From: Fidelibacterota bacterium
GTDB taxonomy: Bacteria; Fidelibacterota; UBA8477; JABMPR01
Assembly (NCBI GenBank): GCA_016845065.1
Contig: JAERTG010000146.1
Location: 1-43,852, forward strand
Direction of reading: 5' to 3'
DNA length: 43,852 bases
The position numbers and the translations under genes are program-made. Shown in pieces: positions 41,309 through 43,852 of this stretch. Position 1 is the first letter of the stretch. Every line of letters begins with the position of its first letter. Below the pieces are notes generated by a model. That model made no database searches. It had not been told where the DNA came from and was given only the letters and a program-made list of their open reading frames with translations.

Positions 41309-42523
41309 TTACATACCTGATTTCATAGCCATACCAATATAGAAAACTGGTAGATAGGTTACGATGAGAATGACTAGAATCATTCCACCGACAAACATAA
41401 TCATCAGAGGTTCAATTAGTGATGTCATACGGTTTACCATAGAGTCAACCTGCTTTGAATAGAAATCAGATGCCTTATCCAGGAGATTATCAATTTCTCC
41501 TGTTTCTTCACCTGTAGAAAGCAGCTGTAGCATGATAGATGGAAATTTTTCAGTAATTCTGAATGCAGCAGAGATGTTATATCCATCTCGAATGTATTCT
41601 GTGGCCGTGCCAACTGCCTTTGAGTATACTCGGTTATCCACGACTTTCTGGATGAGTCGCATGGAGGGAATAACTGGTACACCAGCCCCCAGCAAGATTC
41701 CCAACGTTTTGGTCATCTTATTATAAATATTATAATTAATTAAGGTGCCAAATACAGGAAAGTTCAACTTGAAGGTATCTATTAAATACCCTCCTCTTCG
41801 AGTAAGTCCAATCATCCACACGACGATCAATCCGACGAATAAAAAGAATATGACTTGGCCATAGCTCTCTACAACCGCATCGGATATTCGAACCAGCATT
41901 TGTGTAGCAATGGGTAACTCAGCACCAAGAGATTGATACACTTCGTTAAATCTTGGGACAATAAATACCAGCATGGCCACCACAACTACGACAAGAAAGC
42001 CTAAAACCATAAAGGGGTAGTATAGTGCTGACTTTACCTTCTGGGCAGTATCATGCACTGCTTCGATATAGGAGGCAAGTTGATCTAGAATAGTTTGAAG
42101 GCTTCCACTAACCTCACCAGCCTTGACTAGTGCCACAAATAAATTATCAAAAGTAGCGGGGTGCTTTTCCATCGAATCACTAAGACTTAAGCCGCGACGA
42201 ATATCTTCTGAGACATTATTCAGCGTTTTCTTGAAGCCAGGATGACGCTCCTCTTCAGCAAGATTTGTCACCGATTTTTCCAGTGTTAGCCCAGCTGCAA
42301 ACATGGTTGCGAGCTGACGAGTGAAAAAGACAAGATTCTTTAATGGAATCCGAGTCTTAAGCTTCTGCAGGGATAAATTAAGTTCTTCAATGAACTCATC
42401 TCCCCATTGAAGATCGGCTTTCTTTTTCTTTTTACCACCAGCTGCAATTTTTTCAAATGCTTCTTCGGCAGTAGGCTCAGCTTGGTTGAGCTGTTCAGCT
42501 AATTTTGCATCAATTTCAGCCAC
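41309..42523 (-). CDS. Type IV pilus/type II secretion inner-membrane platform protein (PilC/GspF)
   Basis: A 404-residue protein with two GspF/T2SSF repeats, each with a cytoplasmic four-helix domain (FFTRQLATMFAAGLTLEKSV; TKTLGILLGAGVPVIPSM) and flanking membrane helices (ALYYPFMVLGFLVVVVVAML; LIEPLMIMFVGGMILVILIV). It forms the inner-membrane platform turned by the PilB ATPase. It starts with GTG right after the upstream stop (TAAGTG), with GAGG eight bases before. The Lys/Ala-rich N-terminal 40 residues are an extension not found in short GspF proteins. PilC versus GspF cannot be settled from this gene alone. Confidence 0.92.
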   Translation of the reverse strand: MAEIDAKLAEQLNQAEPTAEEAFEKIAAGGKKKKKADLQWGDEFIEELNLSLQKLKTRIPLKNLVFFTRQLATMFAAGLTLEKSVTNLAEEERHPGFKKTLNNVSEDIRRGLSLSDSMEKHPATFDNLFVALVKAGEVSGSLQTILDQLASYIEAVHDTAQKVKSALYYPFMVLGFLVVVVVAMLVFIVPRFNEVYQSLGAELPIATQMLVRISDAVVESYGQVIFFLFVGLIVVWMIGLTRRGGYLIDTFKLNFPVFGTLINYNIYNKMTKTLGILLGAGVPVIPSMRLIQKVVDNRVYSKAVGTATEYIRDGYNISAAFRITEKFPSIMLQLLSTGEETGEIDNLLDKASDFYSKQVDSMVNRMTSLIEPLMIMFVGGMILVILIVTYLPVFYIGMAMKSGM

Positions 42524-43852
42524 TTAAAAATCCTCAACTGTTGAGCGTAATACTTCTTCAAACGTGGTAATACCATCTTTAAGTTTTCTGATACCTGCTT
42601 CACGGAGTGATACCATTCCCTGTTCCACGGCCTTCTCACGAATCACTTCCTGGTTAGCATTTTCGAACACGAGTTTTCTAATTGCCTGACGCATTTCAAG
42701 CATCTCAAATATTCCTGAACGACCCCTATACCCAGTTTGTCGACATTGAACACAACCTTTTCCATGGTAATACGTTGTGGAGTCAGCCTCGAGACCAAGA
42801 CGAGATAGATCTTCCTTTGTGGGTGTGTACTCTTCCTTACAATTGTCACATATGGTACGGACTAGACGTTGAGCCATCACCAGATTCAAACTTGATCCTA
42901 CCAGAAAGGGTGGTACTCCAATATCAATCAGACGCGTTATGGTTGAGGGTGCATCATTGGCGTGAACTGTACTAAACACAAGGTGACCAGTCAAAGCGAA
43001 CTTGATGGCAATATCGGCAGTTTCCTCATCTCGAATTTCACCTATGAGCAGAATATCTGGATCCTGACGCAAAATGGATCTCAATGTGGAGCCAAAGGTG
43101 AGACCAATCTTATCCCGCATCTGAACCTGACTGATGCCATCCATCTGATATTCAACAGGATCTTCAACCGTCGTGATGTTAGTACCTTCACTCTTAATCT
43201 CTTTTAATGAGGCATACAATGTGGTTGACTTACCAGATCCAGTAGGACCAGAGATAACAACCATCCCATAGGGCTGACGAATCCAGCGCCCAAACATATT
43301 GAGCTCTCTTGCATGGAAACCAAGCGTTGTTAAATCAAGGTTAAATCCACCCTTGTCAAGCAATCGCATAACGATTTTTTCACCATGTACTGTGGGTAAG
43401 ACTGAAACACGAACATCAATTTCCCGTTCTCCCATCTGGATACTCATACGACCATCCTGTGGAAGACGACGCTCAGCGATATCAAGGTTCGAGAGAATTT
43501 TGATACGGGTAGTAATACCACTTAGCGAAGTTATTGGAGGTGTCATAATCTTCTGGAGAACACCATCAATTCTGATTCTCACATTCACAACGTGTGATTG
43601 AGGTTCAACGTGAACATCAGTTGAACGTTCTTTAATTGCTTCCATGAGGATCAGGTTTACCAGTTTAACAAATGGTGCATCTTCTTCGTTAACCCCCTCT
43701 TTACTGAGGTCAACCATATCGGTGTCGTCTTCGTCACCTGAGAATACTTGAATATTTGATAAGGCAGCGTCCACCTCATCGGTCTGACGAATTCTACCAT
43801 AGTGATATTCAATAGCATTCTGAAGGGCAGTTTCACCTGCAACCACTACCTC
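42524..43852 (-). CDS. Type IV pilus/type II secretion assembly ATPase (PilB/GspE), 5' end outside the window
   Basis: About 443 residues are visible, with the N-terminal part cut off by the window edge. The frame is open to the last base (EVVVAGETAL at the edge), so the GTG near 43846 is not the start. The segment carries the N2 domain and the ATPase core: ISGPTGSGKSTTLYASL (Walker A), LLIGEIRDEETADI (Walker B), SGITTRIKILSNLDIAERRL and HLVFSTVHANDAP. CDNCKEEY and CVQCRQTGY form the tetracysteine zinc module typical of PilB/GspE. The ATPase powers pilus or pseudopilus growth. Its stop directly precedes the PilC-like start. Confidence 0.93.
   Translation of the reverse strand, partial: EVVVAGETALQNAIEYHYGRIRQTDEVDAALSNIQVFSGDEDDTDMVDLSKEGVNEEDAPFVKLVNLILMEAIKERSTDVHVEPQSHVVNVRIRIDGVLQKIMTPPITSLSGITTRIKILSNLDIAERRLPQDGRMSIQMGEREIDVRVSVLPTVHGEKIVMRLLDKGGFNLDLTTLGFHARELNMFGRWIRQPYGMVVISGPTGSGKSTTLYASLKEIKSEGTNITTVEDPVEYQMDGISQVQMRDKIGLTFGSTLRSILRQDPDILLIGEIRDEETADIAIKFALTGHLVFSTVHANDAPSTITRLIDIGVPPFLVGSSLNLVMAQRLVRTICDNCKEEYTPTKEDLSRLGLEADSTTYYHGKGCVQCRQTGYRGRSGIFEMLEMRQAIRKLVFENANQEVIREKAVEQGMVSLREAGIRKLKDGITTFEEVLRSTVEDF

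Overview
The window looks like a chromosomal segment from a free-living Gram-negative bacterium of the FCB superphylum (Fibrobacterota-Chlorobiota-Bacteroidota and relatives). A marine lineage such as Candidatus Marinimicrobia is my best guess, but this is inferred from gene content, not from a marker-gene placement. The supporting signs are a type IX secretion (T9SS) sortase with a FlgD-like C-terminal sorting domain, many large outer-membrane barrels, a MurE with the meso-diaminopimelate DNPR motif, and type IV pilus-type genes. Base composition is moderate and even. I saw no tRNA, rRNA, CRISPR array, insertion sequence or prophage.

Layout. (a) 1-2198, plus strand: the tail of an unknown gene coupled to an outer-membrane barrel protein, ended by a bidirectional terminator. 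(b) 11149-2270, minus strand, three transcription blocks: a thioredoxin-fold lipoprotein of the YyaL type with mobA; yhaM, an ECF-transporter S component and a large barrel; and an ECF sigma factor, a membrane-anchored likely anti-sigma factor, a Spy/CpxP-like periplasmic protein and a lipoprotein. Two very small plus-strand reading frames sit between mobA and yhaM. (c) 11305-21546, plus strand: a PpiD-like chaperone with its own promoter and terminator, a haem-binding-domain protein, one MotA and two different MotB-like proteins, the T9SS sortase PorU, Maf and a RodZ-like protein. (d) 21547-37745, plus strand: a regulatory gap followed by a nearly complete division and cell-wall (dcw) cluster, mraZ-rsmH-ftsL-ftsI-murE-murF-mraY-murD-ftsW-murG-murC-ftsQ-ftsA-ftsZ, mostly joined by short overlaps; murB and ddl are absent. 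(e) 37746-43852: a DUF2269-like membrane protein and a RibD-C/DHFR-like protein on the plus strand, then on the minus strand a divergent ornithine-type aminotransferase, a prepilin peptidase, PilC/GspF and a truncated PilB/GspE.

How it fits together. Most of the window concerns building and policing the envelope: dcw makes and divides the murein sacculus, the sigma-factor operon looks like an envelope-stress circuit, PpiD and the thioredoxin-fold protein act on exported proteins, and PorU and PilB/PilC/prepilin peptidase belong to two surface-export machines. The most unusual part is 13838-20035. A 5:2-type rotary motor encoded with two non-identical B subunits lies directly upstream of porU, which suggests either a heteromeric stator or a motor used for something other than flagella, possibly gliding or T9SS work. 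That functional link is an inference from gene order and family knowledge.
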